Assembly (NCBI GenBank): GCA_949775045.1
Contig: OX459110.1
Coordinates: 9,619,741 to 9,683,740 of the forward strand
Source: Metridium senile
Lineage: Eukaryota > Cnidaria > Anthozoa > Actiniaria > Metridiidae
Reading direction: 5' to 3'
Length of the DNA: 64,000 nucleotides
This document shows positions 11,101 through 64,000 of this stretch, piece by piece. Every line of letters begins with the position of its first letter. Position 1 is the stretch's first letter. Made by a program: the position numbers and the translations under genes. Under the pieces are notes generated by a model. That model was given only the letters and a program-made list of their open reading frames with translations. It did not search any database and was not told the DNA's origin.

Positions 11101-13349
11101 CGGCCTTTGATACCGTAGATCACTCAATTTTGCTATCTCGCCTTGACAAAAGTTTCGGGATCAGAGGGACGGCTCTGAATTGGTTATCATCATATTTGTC
11201 ACATCGTACTCAACGAGTCGCATTAAATGGAAATTTATCAGAACCCTTCAAGTTACAGCAAGGTGTTCCACAGGGATCGTGCTTAGGTCCGTTACTCTTC
11301 ACACTCTACGCAAGCAAATTGTTTGAAGTTGTGAAAAAGCACTTGCCTAGTGTACATGCGTACGCGGACGATAGTTTACGCAGTTGTATCTAGCTTTTAA
11401 ACCTGATTGTACTGCAAGCACCGAGGATGCTATTGTGTGTACGGGATATCAGGAAGTGGATGCTTTGCGATCAACTCAAGATTAACGACGACAAGACCGA
11501 ATTTGTTATTATTGGAACACGACAGCAACTGTCAAAAGTACAAGTGGACGGCCTAACTGTAGGCGATGCTAATGTACCATCTGTGTTTTCAGTCAAGAAC
11601 CTTGGATCTTGGATCGACAGCAACCTCAGCTTAAGAGTTAACATCAACAATACTTGTAAAGCTGCCTACTATCATATCACAAATGTTAGACGTATCAGGA
11701 AGTATCTGAGTGTTGAAGCAACAAAAACTCTCATTCATGCATTAATAATAGGACGCATTGACTATTGCAATAGTATTTTATATGTACTACCAGCTAAAGA
11801 TATTGAAAAATTACAACGTCTCCAAAACTCTGCAGCTAGATTGATTCATAATCTTCCTAAGTTTTCACATATAACGCCAGTTTTATATAATTTGCACTGG
11901 CTTCCAGTAGAGTTTAGAATTAAATTTAAGTTAATTGTTATTACTTTTAAAGTACTAAATGGGCTAGCCCCAAGTTATTTATGTGAATTAATTTCTTTAA
12001 AAGAGAGTGGACGCTACCAATTAAGGTCAAATGATGGAATTTTTCTAAATTTACCAAAAATAATAACCAAGAAGACATTAGGCGATCGAGCCTTCTCAGC
12101 TGCAGCACCAAAACAATGGAACAGTCTCCCTACTAACATTCGAACGGAGAAAAATTTTAATACATTTAAAGTTTTACTTAAAACACATTTATTCAAACTA
12201 GCATTTTATTAGGTCGTTTTTATATTCATAATTGTATTTTAAATTAATTTAATATATTCTTAATAGTAATTTTATAGATTTTAACCTTTTTTAGTTCATT
12301 ATTTAATATGTACATATTGTAATTATATAGCTATATTTAGTGACGTTTATTTTATACCATGTACTGCGCATTAGATCATATACATATGTATTTTGGGCAT
12401 TATAAGTATTAAAATTATTATTATTATTATAATTATTATTATTATTTATCATCTTGATTATCATCATCATCATATTTATCATTATCATCATCATATTTAT
12501 CATCATCATGATTATTATCATCTTCATATTTATCATTATCATCATCATGATTATCATCATCATCATATTTATCATTATCATCATCATGATTATTATCATC
12601 ATCATATTTATCAATATCATCATCATGATTATTATCATCATCATATTTATCATTATCATCATCATATTTATCATTATCATCATATTTATCATTATCATTA
12701 TCATGATTATCATCATCATCATATTTATCATTATCATCATCATATTTATCATTATCATCATGATTATTATCATCATCATATTTATCATTATCATTATCAT
12801 GATTATCATCATCATCATATTTATCATTATCATCATCATATTTATCATTATCATCATCATATTTATCATCATCATCATATTTATCATCATCATCATATTT
12901 ATCATCATCATCATATTTATCATCATCATCATATTTATCATTATCATTATCATCATATTTATCATTATCATCATCATATTTATCATCATCATCATATTTA
13001 TCATCATCATCATATTTATCATTATCATCATATTTATCATCATCATCATATTTATCATTATCATCATCATATTTATCATCATCATCATATTTATCATTAT
13101 CATCATCATATTTATCATCATCTTCATATTTATCATTATCATCATCATGATTATCATCATCATCATATTTATCATTATCATCATCATCATATTTATCATC
13201 ATCATCATATTTATCATTATCATCATTTTCATGGCAATCATGATCACTATTATCATCATCATCGTTATTGTGTTTCTATTTATTTTCAGATGCTGTTCAA
13301 GGGACATTTGGAGCAGTTGATATTGTCAATAATACTTTTATTATGTTGA
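8153..13349 (+). CDS. Possible two-exon micropeptide gene (or lncRNA)
   Basis: Exon 8153-8167 (MLTKK) would join in phase 0 to an exon after the strong acceptor TATTTATTTTCAG at 13,289. That exon reads MLFKGHLEQL followed by a hydrophobic ILSIILLLC end and stops at 13,349. An AATAAA signal follows at 13,362-13,367. The predicted 24-residue product is basic then hydrophobic, like small membrane peptides, but I recognise no family. The 5.1-kb intron holds the LINE and its microsatellite. Support is splice-site quality, polyadenylation signal and promoter-like motifs only. A non-coding RNA, or chance sites, is equally possible. Confidence 0.25.
8319..8391. repeat. Hairpin with 'caccctgcgagca' arms
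   Basis: 'caccctgcgagca' and 'tgctcgcagggtg' form complementary arms about 45 bp apart around a purine-rich loop. It is probably a small MITE; no second copy was seen in the window. Confidence 0.55.
8600..8770. repeat. TCA/ATTTATCA microsatellite, left flank of LINE
   Basis: The repeat 'tcatcatcatatttatcat' ends where the LINE begins and resumes beyond its 3' end (12,420-13,235). The LINE therefore split one pre-existing array. Confidence 0.85.
8784..11393 (+). pseudogene. LINE ORF, endonuclease and N-terminal part of RT
   Basis: About 870 codons with an unusual hydrophobic N-terminus (VILLLLRCLVLV). The endonuclease spans about residues 195-430 and the RT runs from about residue 630. The frame breaks directly after YADD: five extra bases (11,373-11,377) shift the reading frame, and TAG follows at 11,391. 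The stretch 11,378 to about 11,437 makes sense in another frame (TQLYLAF). A second indel then returns to the original frame. Confidence 0.85.
11427..12212 (+). pseudogene. LINE ORF, C-terminal part of RT
   Basis: About 260 codons continue the polymerase after the damaged segment (IRKWMLCDQLKIND, NLGSWID, GRIDYCNS, LHWLPV, ending HLFKLAFY). These are typical of L2/CR1-type C-termini. It is in the same frame as the upstream ORF, so two compensating indels about 60 bp apart separate them rather than one simple frameshift. Confidence 0.85.
12420..13240. repeat. Long TCATCATATTTATCAT microsatellite/minisatellite
   Basis: About 800 bp of irregular 18-24 bp units ('atcatcatcatatttatcat'). It is open in three frames on both strands, giving spurious long ORFs rich in Ile, His or Met. 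It is the right half of the array interrupted by the LINE. Confidence 0.95.
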
Positions 13350-13716
13350 TATGATGAAGGCAATAAAGAAACAACTTTTATTTAAAATATGTGTTATTAT
13401 ATGCAAATTATTTAAAATAATTATTCATGCAAAAATAACCTCATATACTTTTATATGCAAATACTTCTCTTTTCTGACAATGAAACATTTCTCTTGAGAA
13501 TTCTTCTTTTCTGATGAATGTGATAGAATATTTGCACATGAAAGAATCAATTCCCAATGGTTACATCACGTGGTCAGATGTGAAATAAAACCAAATCAGT
13601 GAGTTTTTAGAGGTCTTTTCTTTCTGGGACCTGTTCCATGCACCATGTCAACTTTCAGCAAATTTGGTAAGTTTAATATCCACTTTTACCTCCCATATAA
13701 GCGATTATATCCCCTT

Positions 13717-16700
13717 ACCCATCCTCTGAGATTTTTAGACAAATACTCTCTCTCCCCCTGTGCAGAGGTTTTGTCTCGGAATATCGTTGTGTGAGAGTTT
13801 GGGCTTCCTGTGTAATTATGTTAAAAGAAAATCCTTCATAAGTCCACGAAAACGCTTCGGAACAAAATAAAACCTTTTGTATGTCCTTTTTATATCATAT
13901 TGAATGCGAATTTAACAAAAAATTGATTGTTTAAAAAATTCAATTAATTTACATTTTTAGGAAAATATAGGCGCCCTAAAAATCGACGAAAAAAACATTT
14001 TTTCAAAAATCCCAAATAAAATAAAATAAAATAAAATAAGTACAAGACTTTAAAATTCAACAAAAGGAATATATAATAGCAGCAAATATTTGGATTATTT
14101 TCGCATTTTAGAAGGCTTTTTAGACTATACATGATCCGGAACACGTGGAAAAATACACAGGAAGCCCAAATTTGCATCACCGCCGTTTACAAGCAATTTT
14201 CTCCTATTACAAAACACTTTTTTAAATCAAAACACATATCAAAATAAACTTCAGATGGAGCTTTAAATCCCTGTTTTAAAATAATTCAAAAATATGTTTT
14301 AGTTGCGGAGTAATAAAGCTTGAAATCTGAAAGGCTCAAAAACGCGTTTTTCACGTTTGCCCTAAAAATCGTCATTTTTCAAACTGCTTTGTTTTTAATG
14401 AAACACTTATCGTTGGAAAGGTTATGCTGTGGGCTTTATGAATCTTGAGTTTACAATTGCTAGTTGGATATTATTAGGATGTTATAAGCGAAGAAAGAAA
14501 TTTACAAGGAATGCCTGGAGCTTCGCCACCAAAATTTACCTTTTTGCAATGTTTTACCACTTTTAAAATTCTGATTGAAACCAAACTCGGTCATAACATA
14601 GTTCATAGAATGCTTTTTATAATGGCCAAAATAATTTTTCATAAAAGTAAATTTAAAGCACTTTCCAAGACGGTAGCTTTTCTCTGTCAAAAGTTGCCAT
14701 TATCCATGGACGCTTAGAACGCCTGGTAGAGTTGGTACATGTAAACAAACCACAGGAAGTCCGCAATAATACATTCTAGTAAGGCGGAATAATGATCCTT
14801 GTTTTTGCAATGCTTTTCAATCTTTTTGAAATGTTATCTTTTTCATCTAACGTAGCATCATATTAACTACGTTTTGGCCGAGTTTGGTTTCAATCAAGAT
14901 TTTAAAAGTGTGAAAACAACGCAAAAAGGTACATTTTGGTGGCGAGGCTCCAGGCGTTCCTTGTAAATTTGTGTTTACGCTAATAAAATCCTAATAATAT
15001 CCGATTAAGAAAATACAATTCCAGATACATAGAGCCCAGAACACGAGCTTTCCAACGATATAAGTTTTATTAAAAATAAACTAGTTTGAAAAATGACGAT
15101 TTTTAGGGCAAACTCGAAAAACGCGTTTTTGAGCCTTTCAAATTTCTAGCTTTATTTCTCCGCAACTAGAAATGATTTTGAAATTCTTTTTACACAGAGA
15201 TTTAGAGCTTAATCTGAAGTTTATTTTAATATATATTTTAATTTAAAAACATTTTTTTAAATAGGAGCAAAATGCTTGCAAACGGCAGTGGTGTGAATTT
15301 GGGCTTCCTGTGTATTTTTCCACGTGTTCCGGATAACTTATCGTCGAAAAAAACCTCCTAAAATGCGAAAAAAATCCAAAAAAAGCGCTTTTTGCTGCTA
15401 TCATGCATTCCTTTTGTCGAATTTAAAAGTTTTGAACATATTTCTGTATTTTTACCCATCCCCAGAGATTTTTAGAAAAATACTCTCTCTCCCCCTGTGC
15501 AGAGGTTTTGTCTCGGAATATCGTTGTGTGAGAGTTTGGGCTTCCTGTGTAATTGTGTTAAAAGAAAATCCTTCATAAGTCCACGAAAACGCTTCGGAAC
15601 AAAAATAAAACCTTTTGTATGTCCTTTTTATATCATATTGAATGCGAATTTAACAAAAAATTGATTGCTTAAAAAGTTCAATTAATTTACATTTTTAGGA
15701 AAATATAGGCGCCCTAGCTAAAAATCGACGAAAAAAACACATTTTTCGAAAATCCCAAATAAGTACAAGACTTTAAAATTCGACAAAAGGAACATATAAT
15801 AGCAGCAAATATTTGGATTTTTTCGTATTTTAGGAGGTTTTTTAGACGATACATTATCCGGAACACGTGGAAAAATACACAGGAAGCCCAAATTTGCGTC
15901 ACCGCCGTTTACAAGCATTTTCTCCTATTACAAAACACTTTTTTAAATCAAAACACATATCAAAATAAACTTCAGATGGAGCTTTAAATCCCTGTTTTAA
16001 AATAATTCAAAAATCTGTTTTAGTTGCGGAGTAATAAAGCTCGAAATCTGAAAGACTCAAAAACGCGTTTTTCACGTTTGCCCTAAAAATCGTCATTTTT
16101 CAAACTGCTTTATTTTTAATGAAACACTTATCGTTGGAAAGGTTATGCTGTGGGCTTTATGAATCTTGAGTTTACAATTGCTAGTTGGATATTATTAGGA
16201 TGTTATTAGCGAATAAAGAAATTTACAAGGAATGCCTGGAGCTTCGCCACCAAAATTTACCTTTTTGCAATGTTTTACCACTTTTAAAATTCTGATTGAG
16301 ACCAACCTCGGTCAGAATATAGTTCATACAATGCTTCTTGTAATAGCAAAAATAATTTTTCATAAAAGTAAATTTAAAGCACTTTTCAAGACGGTAGCTT
16401 TTCTCTCTCAAAAGTTGCCATTATCGATGGACGCCTAGAACGCCTGGTAGAGTTGGTACATGTAAACAAACCACAGGAAGTCCGCAATAATACATTCTAG
16501 CAAGGCGGAATAATGATCCTTGTTTTTGCAATGCTTTTCAATCTTTTTGAAATGTTATCTTTTTCATCTAACGTAGCATCATATTAACTACGTTTTGGCC
16601 GAGTTTGGTTTCAATCAAGATTTTAAAAGTGTGAAAACAACGCAAAAAGGTACATTTTGGTGGCGAGGCTCCAGGCGTTCCTTGTAAATTTGTGTTTACG

Positions 16701-17180
16701 CTAATAAAATCCTAATAATATCCGGTTAAGAAAATACAATTCCAGATACATAGAGCCCAGAACACGAGCTTTCCAACGATATAAGTTTTATTAAAAATAA
16801 ACTAGTTTGAAAAATGACGATTTTTAGGGCAAACTCGAAAAACGCGTTTTTGAGCCTTTCAAATTTCGAGCTTTATTTCTCCTCAACTAGAAATGATTTT
16901 GAAATTCTTTTTACACAGAGATTTAGAGCTTAGTCTGAAGTTTATTTTAATATATATTTTAATTTAAAAACGTTTTTTTAAATAGGAGTAAAATGCTTGC
17001 AAACGGCAGTGGTGCGAATTTGGGCTTCCTGTGTATTTTTCCACGTGTTCCGGATAACTTATCGCCGAAAAAACCTCCAAAAATGCGGGAAAAAATCCAA
17101 AAAAGCGCTTTTTGCTGCTATCATGCATTCCTTTTGTCGAATTTAAAAGTTTTGAACATATTTCTGTATTTTCCAAAAAC
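13717..17180. mobile_element. Tandem pair of 1.74-kb foldback elements
   Basis: Two direct copies (about 13,717-15,455 and 15,455-17,180) are very similar. Each is itself a long inverted repeat with sparse loop: 'gtggaaaaatacacaggaag' in the left arm matches 'cttcctgtgtatttttccac' in the right, and 'ggagcttcgccaccaaaatt' matches 'aattttggtggcgaagctcc' with a few mismatches. No transposase-like ORF was recognised; the short ORFs are on opposite strands of the arms. This is a large non-autonomous foldback duplicated in tandem. The stretch 13,380-13,716 before it shows nothing. Confidence 0.8.
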
Positions 17181-17558
17181 TCTGGATTTCACTCCAGCCA
17201 ACGTTTCACCCCAAATTCTGGGCCGGAAACGTTCAGTAAAAAAAAAAAAAAATCGACGTGAACTTCATTGATATGCAACAATAAATAATAAACGCAATAA
17301 AAGTGTAGGGAGGGGTGGTCAAGTGATCGGCAGGGGAGGGGAGGTCAAGCAGCCGTGTTTGAATTTACCGCGAGTACGTGATAGGAGACTGGTGTCTAAC
17401 AACAAAGGTATCCCAACAGAAGAAAAAAGATGCGAGTCCCATTTTTTTTCTATTTTTTTTTCCTCCTTTTTCACCTTTGCCCTCAATCATTATTTTAATT
17501 TTGTATATTTTCTCTCTTTCAACTTTTCCCTATCTTTTTCTTTTCTTTTAATTCAATA

Positions 17559-17688
17559 GAGTGATTTCATGGCAGTCATGATTGTGGGCAAGTACAAAAG
17601 AAAGTTTTTGAATGACAAAGGATTTCAGTTCACTTGAGAGAAAAGCTCCATTGCTTTATCCACAAACATGGCTGCCATGAAATCCCTC
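17559..17688. mobile_element. MITE with 'gatttcatggcag' ends, copy 1
   Basis: Terminal inverted repeats 'gagtgatttcatggcag' and 'ctgccatgaaatccctc' are flanked by TA. The core 'gtgggcaagtacaaaa' is shared with a second copy at 46,112-46,250. TA flanks suggest a Tc1/mariner-type parent. Confidence 0.8.
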
Positions 17689-17699
17689 TATATATTAAT

Positions 17700-19980
17700 T
17701 AAAATACAGCAAAATACTCAGATTCAATTATTGTACTAGATTTAATAATGAACAATATTTACATCAATACCATTATGGTATAGCTAATAATTACTAATAC
17801 AATCATTTACAGATTAATCAATCAGTATAGATTGAACGTTCTGGAACAACTGATCATTGATCAAACGTTCCAGAAGACCAATGTTTGGTACAGATATCAA
17901 TAAAAAGGAACATTTTGTTCTACAATTTTTTTGGACAGCAACTGCAGCCAGAATACAATTTAATGCGTGGATTGATAATCCAAAAGTTAAAGAGAATTAA
18001 TGAAATTACTTTGTAAGCTCTTCTTATATTGAAGAATTTCTATAAAATTTACAATAGAGTGTTGAGCACATAGTCTATCTAAATTTACCTATTTCAAAAA
18101 GGTTGTCAAAACGCTTACAACAAGTAATTCCAAGGGGCGTCTTACACAAAGGAATTCTGGGTATATCCAAACCAAAATAAAAGATCAGATTTATCATTTT
18201 TCCCCCAAACAATTGCAATACTTTTGAATTGTTGTTAATTGTTCGTGTTTAGGTGTTTGCCCATAATGCCTTTCTGTCTTTATCTTGACAACTTTTTTGA
18301 AAGAGCTGTACTCGTCAATCGAAGAAATTGAAGAACAGAAAAACATTAGCATCATAAAACATAGAACCTGAGACGGCAGGACACTGTCAGCGGTAACCGA
18401 AGCAATATAAGTGACGTCATTGATTGGCGTTAGCTCGTTTTTGTTTATTTTAATTCTACTTGGTTATGTTATGTTATGCGATTGCGCTATGCAGTCTTGT
18501 CTTAAATTTTCTACCCCTCACCTCCCCTCTTATTATACACGATAACTGCCATGTGAAATGCTTAGTCGAAATGTGTTCTTAAGTCTCAGCTTCTATGAAA
18601 GAAAATCTTAATTTTACAATCTTAAAACTGCATAATAGTCTTAACTTCTACGACAAAACCTCGATCATAATGTTATTGATTCGAGTAAAGTTTTTACCGA
18701 CTTATGAGAGAAGTGAAGAAGGAATGCTTATGGAGATTTCCCACTTGTTTTTTTTTTGCCACGAACCAAATCATGTGTCGACTTTGTGTGTCATAAAAAG
18801 ACAGAAAAAAACCCTAAGAAATCTATCCTATGCGTTAACAGTAAATGCAGCGTTATTATACTTAGTGATAAGGTAATTAACTAATTGAAGCAAAATTAAA
18901 TTCAACATTTCTGTGTATGTGATAGACTAGAAATGATGCCAGTGCCTTCTTCCTTCTTGCAAAAACTAACTAGAAAATGACGTCATTTGAGGTGAACATT
19001 TGGTCACCATGGTAACCTTTTTTTTCTGAGCAAAGGCTCATAACGTCAATGTTTTAACATCTGTGCATACACCGAAAATGACGTCATTCAGCAAAGAATG
19101 TATAAATGAAATGGTCCAAAATTATGTAATAAAATGTAATTGATACAATGAATGTCATGAAAAACGTAAACTAACTTTAGGTTCTAAAAATAAAACCATT
19201 GAAGACGAAAGACAATTATATGCTACCAGTCTCTCTCTTTCATGAGCAAGGCGATCTCTATGAGTCTGGGAACAAATGAATCTCTCTTCCATGAGTAACG
19301 CGAGCTTTTTGAGTCTGGGAACAAATATACTTTTACGATACTTACCAATTTCTCTCTTTCATGAGCAACGCGAGCTCATCGAGTCTTTGAACAAATGAAT
19401 GACTTCTTATGACACTTACCTTATATGGGCATGATAGCTATTTACATCGAGTTCAAAAAGGGTGAAAATAGAATGAAATGCATCCTGGGAACTATGTGGT
19501 TTATTAAGTTTACTAAAATATGAAAAAATATATTAAATGACGACTGTAGAATATGGAAGTCGATGTTAAATGTAGGTACGTTAAGAATATACCCGGTCTG
19601 TCCCAAAATGCATTTCAATCAACCAGAAATCTGATTTCAGTTCTGGACAAAAATCCAACCCATTTAAATCAGTAGTCTTAAGTGGTAACAATATATATAT
19701 ACAGAATATATTAAGACCAATCTTAGGGTTAGAATGTACATGTTAGAAATACAGAATGTATTGAAATACATCTATTTTCATAAATGTTGCCCCCTAATGA
19801 GGAAAATCCGACCTCGTTCCCAGCCGCCCCACCCAAATGCGATGGTTGAAGTCCTGGGAACAAGGGTGAAGAAAATTGTTGGCTGCTAATCTGAATCTAG
19901 AACAATCATTTAGACTAAAGAAAACTGTTCTTCAAAGAGTAAATGTCTTCCCTTTTTCCAACAGACAACAATTTTGACAA
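17700..19980. other. Intergenic, little structure
   Basis: No convincing coding exon was seen. There is a hairpin with 'aacgttctggaac' and 'gttccagaa' at 17,835-17,875. A weak foldback (about 18,090-18,305) has 'aaaaaggttgtcaaaa' and 'ttgacaacttttttgaaa' ends. A roughly 60-bp unit repeats three times at 19,225-19,400 ('tctctctttcatgagcaa'). Perfect CRE octamers occur at 18,412, 18,978 and 19,079. Confidence 0.5.
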
Positions 19981-20234
19981 TAGATGTATATTGGGGTGAT
20001 AAACGAAATTATCTGGAAGCTGGTAGGCAGTAATTGTCACGTGGCTTGTTGTCGTGGTAACAGTTTCGTCACAGTTCATTCGAGTCAAGTCTTGTCCTTA
20101 CATGGTATCAAGTTGTCGCGTTGTGATTGGTTGATGTCTTGGTTGTTATGGATACATGATGCGTTAGTAGTCATAGATAGCCTGTTTGTAAGAAAAGTAA
20201 TTTGATTACTACATTATAAGAGCGCAATCGCTAT

Positions 20235-20640
20235 ATTATATACTTAAATTAAATAGCTGCTATTATGGATGCATGCAAATTATATATTCTTTTGTTTTAA
20301 GAAGCATACAAATGAGGCTATATCGAGACAATACAATTCTTGTTGTCTCATTTGCATGCATCCTTAATAGAGTGGTTTTCATCGACTGTGAAACAATTAC
20401 TAATAGTTAGTGTTTAATAGTGTCTAATAGTCATATATCAACAAAAGAAAACAATGGAATTAGAGTCTACTAGTGTCTATTAACTTAGTTATTATTTCAC
20501 AGTCAAAGAATAGGCAAACTAATAGTTAGTAGTAAACACTAAACCCATTGTTTTCGTTTGTTCTTGATCAACTACCATAAACTAAATGGTCGATTGTCTT
20601 GCATGGTCATATGAAAATCACTCTAACAGCTATTACTACT
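20235..20640. repeat. Two adjacent MITE-like foldbacks
   Basis: The first (about 20,258-20,355) has 'ggatgcatgcaaat' and 'atttgcatgcatcc' ends. The second (about 20,370-20,635) begins 'gagtggttttcat' and ends 'atgaaaatcactc', matching the ends of the foldback near 1620-1770. Confidence 0.65.
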
Positions 20641-20991
20641 GGAATAGTTCGTGTATAGTGGCTATTAGTCAATATCGTATACAAGTAAAGTTGTTGTAAC
20701 AAGGTTTCTTAGATTTGGTGGATAAATAGTCACTAAATAAAAAACTAATACATAGTAGTTATTTTGGTTATATTCAATTATTCAAGTGTTTTAATTCATG
20801 GTTTAAGTCGCTCACATATGCGAGACACTTGAGTCATGAATATCTCCAAGTTCTCTTCCTGCATGGATGATGATAATGATGATGACAGTGTTGATGACGA
20901 TGATGATGACGATGATGATAATGACGATGGTGATGATAATGATGACAATGATGATGATGATGATGAAGATGATTACGTGTTTACGTTCTAG

Positions 20992-21132
20992 AGTACAAAT
21001 ATTATACCCGTGAAACAAGTAGCACTAATTAGTACCAAATAGTGCTAATTAAACAATAGAAAACAATAGAATTAGCATAAAATATCACTATTTAGTACTA
21101 TTTAAGTTTCACGCTTTTAATGTTTGTACTCA
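20992..21132. repeat. Diverged MITE of the 'gagtacaaa...tttgtactc' family
   Basis: Ends 'gagtacaaatatta' and 'taatgtttgtactc' resemble those at 6716-6858, but the core differs and holds an internal foldback. It follows a GAT microsatellite at 20,865-20,970. Confidence 0.55.
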
Positions 21133-21461
21133 AGCATACTATTAGTAATTGTATTTAGATTAATTATTATTTATCATTGATTAATCTTAATTTAATAATT
21201 TTATATATAATTTAATTTTATAAGGAACTACAACAATGGAATCACCAATGAACGAATGTTTTATTACAAAGAGAGATTGCGAGCTCACTGTATTCACAAA
21301 ATTGAATAAATTGAAAATTTACAAAAAATTCAAACTACGATTAATTAGAGAGAGATTAATTATGTACAAAAACGAACGTCGTTTCCAGCAGTTTAAAATT
21401 ACTATCGTTTAAATTACTGCTTGGTAAACCTACCTAAAGGTTTTTAAAAAATATATATTTA

Positions 21462-21854
21462 TGACGTCAAACAAGTGACGTCGGATAAAATTTAACCAAT
21501 CTAGTTACGTCATGCATATAATCACTATCGTTTATTAGATGACGTCATAAAATGTGTGCATATGACGTCATTTAATTTACAAATATTACTTCATTAGCTA
21601 AGTACACATATGTTTTTAACCTATATGACGTCATGTGATGTACAAATATAACTTCATTAACAAAGTACACATATTATGTATTTAGCACATATGACGTCAT
21701 TTTATGTACAAATATGACTTCATTAACGAAGTACACATATTATGTATTTAGCACATATGACGTCATTTGATGTACAAATATGACCTCATTAACGAAGTAC
21801 ACATATTATGTATTTGGCACATATGATGTCAGCAAAAATACACACATGACGTCA
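21462..21854. promoter_or_regulatory. Cluster of CRE (TGACGTCA) sites on a 66-bp minisatellite
   Basis: Perfect TGACGTCA octamers lie at 21,462, 21,540, 21,563, 21,626, 21,692, 21,758 and 21,847, with one-mismatch copies at 21,476 and 21,824. Three of them are spaced exactly 66 bp apart in a tandem repeat. TGACGTCA is the known CREB/ATF consensus. It sits 300-700 bp downstream of the stop codon of the minus-strand gene, within its likely 3' UTR or just past it, and upstream of a plus-strand TATA-like box. Confidence 0.6.
21531..21536 (-). terminator. Candidate AATAAA polyadenylation signal for the minus-strand gene
   Basis: This is the first AATAAA on the minus strand after the stop at 22,145, about 610 nt downstream. 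ATTAAA variants also occur nearby. Not decisive. Confidence 0.3.
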
Positions 21855-22144
21855 TGAAAAGTGTGCCTTTTACGTCGATATTTTATATTTACCCTATCTT
21901 TAGGCACTCATTTTAGTTTTTTTTACGTGCCACTTTTGCCGCTATGCTTTAAAATTTATCAATAACAAAATTTTGCTTTTGCTTGTCCAATAAAAAACAT
22001 TATCTGGAGCTGACAAGTTGCCATAGCAACATACTAAATAATTACGTCACAGTTATCAACCTATCGTGAAAAAAGTTGCTAGACGTAAGTCGCAGGGTAC
22101 CCCTGTTAGTAAACTATTGTATTACCTATAAAAGCTGTCAATCA

Positions 22145-63966
<41,822 letters not shown>

Positions 63967-64000
63967 CTAAGAAAAGAATCATGAAATAAAAAGTCAAAGA

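Larger units (their letters stand above)
8772..12420 (+). mobile_element. Non-LTR retrotransposon (L2/CR1-like LINE), near full length
   Basis: It encodes an apurinic-type endonuclease (LNARSVRNK, ITESWL, GDMNIH, SDHATV) followed by reverse transcriptase (PVSNL, DLSAAFDTVDH, QGVPQGSCLGPLL, YADD) and a C-terminal region. A 3' UTR of about 200 bp ends in a TTA-rich tail. No separate ORF1 is visible. The first ATG is at 8784. The element lies inside a microsatellite, so its target duplication cannot be seen. Damage around the catalytic YADD suggests it is not autonomous now. Confidence 0.9.

Noticed and set aside
12303..13349. Long ORFs of Met/Ile/His on both strands
   Set aside because: Pure translations of the TCA microsatellite; only the last 60 nt after the acceptor at 13,289 might be an exon.
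18595..20205. ORFs of 93 and 73 codons (18,595-18,876 and 19,984-20,205)
   Set aside because: No recognisable motif, no flanking exon signals; most likely chance.

Overview
The window is metazoan nuclear DNA. It is AT-rich, its coding sequence is split by GT-AG introns, and it carries non-LTR retrotransposons, a tRNA-type SINE, many foldback (MITE-like) elements and unusually many micro- and minisatellites. A class A peptide-type GPCR, L2/CR1-like LINEs and a large lectin/LamG/PA14/WSC/PLAT extracellular protein together suggest an early-branching or marine invertebrate. I favour a cnidarian, probably anthozoan, but this is inference and no marker gene here fixes the taxon.

Layout: (1) 93-6016, + strand: a three-exon rhodopsin-family GPCR. 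Its last exon supplies a Ser/Thr-rich tail that is missed if only the long ORF is read. (2) 6.0-22.1 kb: intergenic DNA with tandem repeats, foldbacks, a frame-damaged LINE (8.78-12.4 kb) inserted in a microsatellite, a possible two-exon micropeptide or non-coding transcript (about 8.06-13.38 kb), a tandemly duplicated 1.7-kb foldback (13.7-17.2 kb), and a cluster of perfect CRE sites (18.4-21.9 kb). (3) 22,145-63,966, minus strand: one gene whose 33 recognisable exons join in a single unbroken frame. It encodes about 1,787 residues, and its 5' end lies beyond the window. Domain order is Pro-rich, two C-type lectin domains, two LamG-like domains, two PA14 domains, a third LamG-like domain, a possible glycosaminoglycan site, EGF, WSC, and a C-terminal PLAT domain ending at a stop. 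No transmembrane segment was seen, so it looks like a secreted or matrix adhesion protein.

The introns of that gene hold most of the other content: a 5'-truncated LINE in antisense (47.6-50.9 kb), three SINE copies, several foldbacks, and a 12-kb intron built from about seven unrelated minisatellites around an intronless 239-codon ORF on the same strand. The duplicated PA14 modules have matching exon lengths, except that one 322-nt exon in the first copy is split 205+117 in the second by a repeat-filled intron. Short copies of exon edges recur in neighbouring introns at several places.

The GPCR and the big gene converge tail to tail. Nothing in the sequence shows that they share a function.
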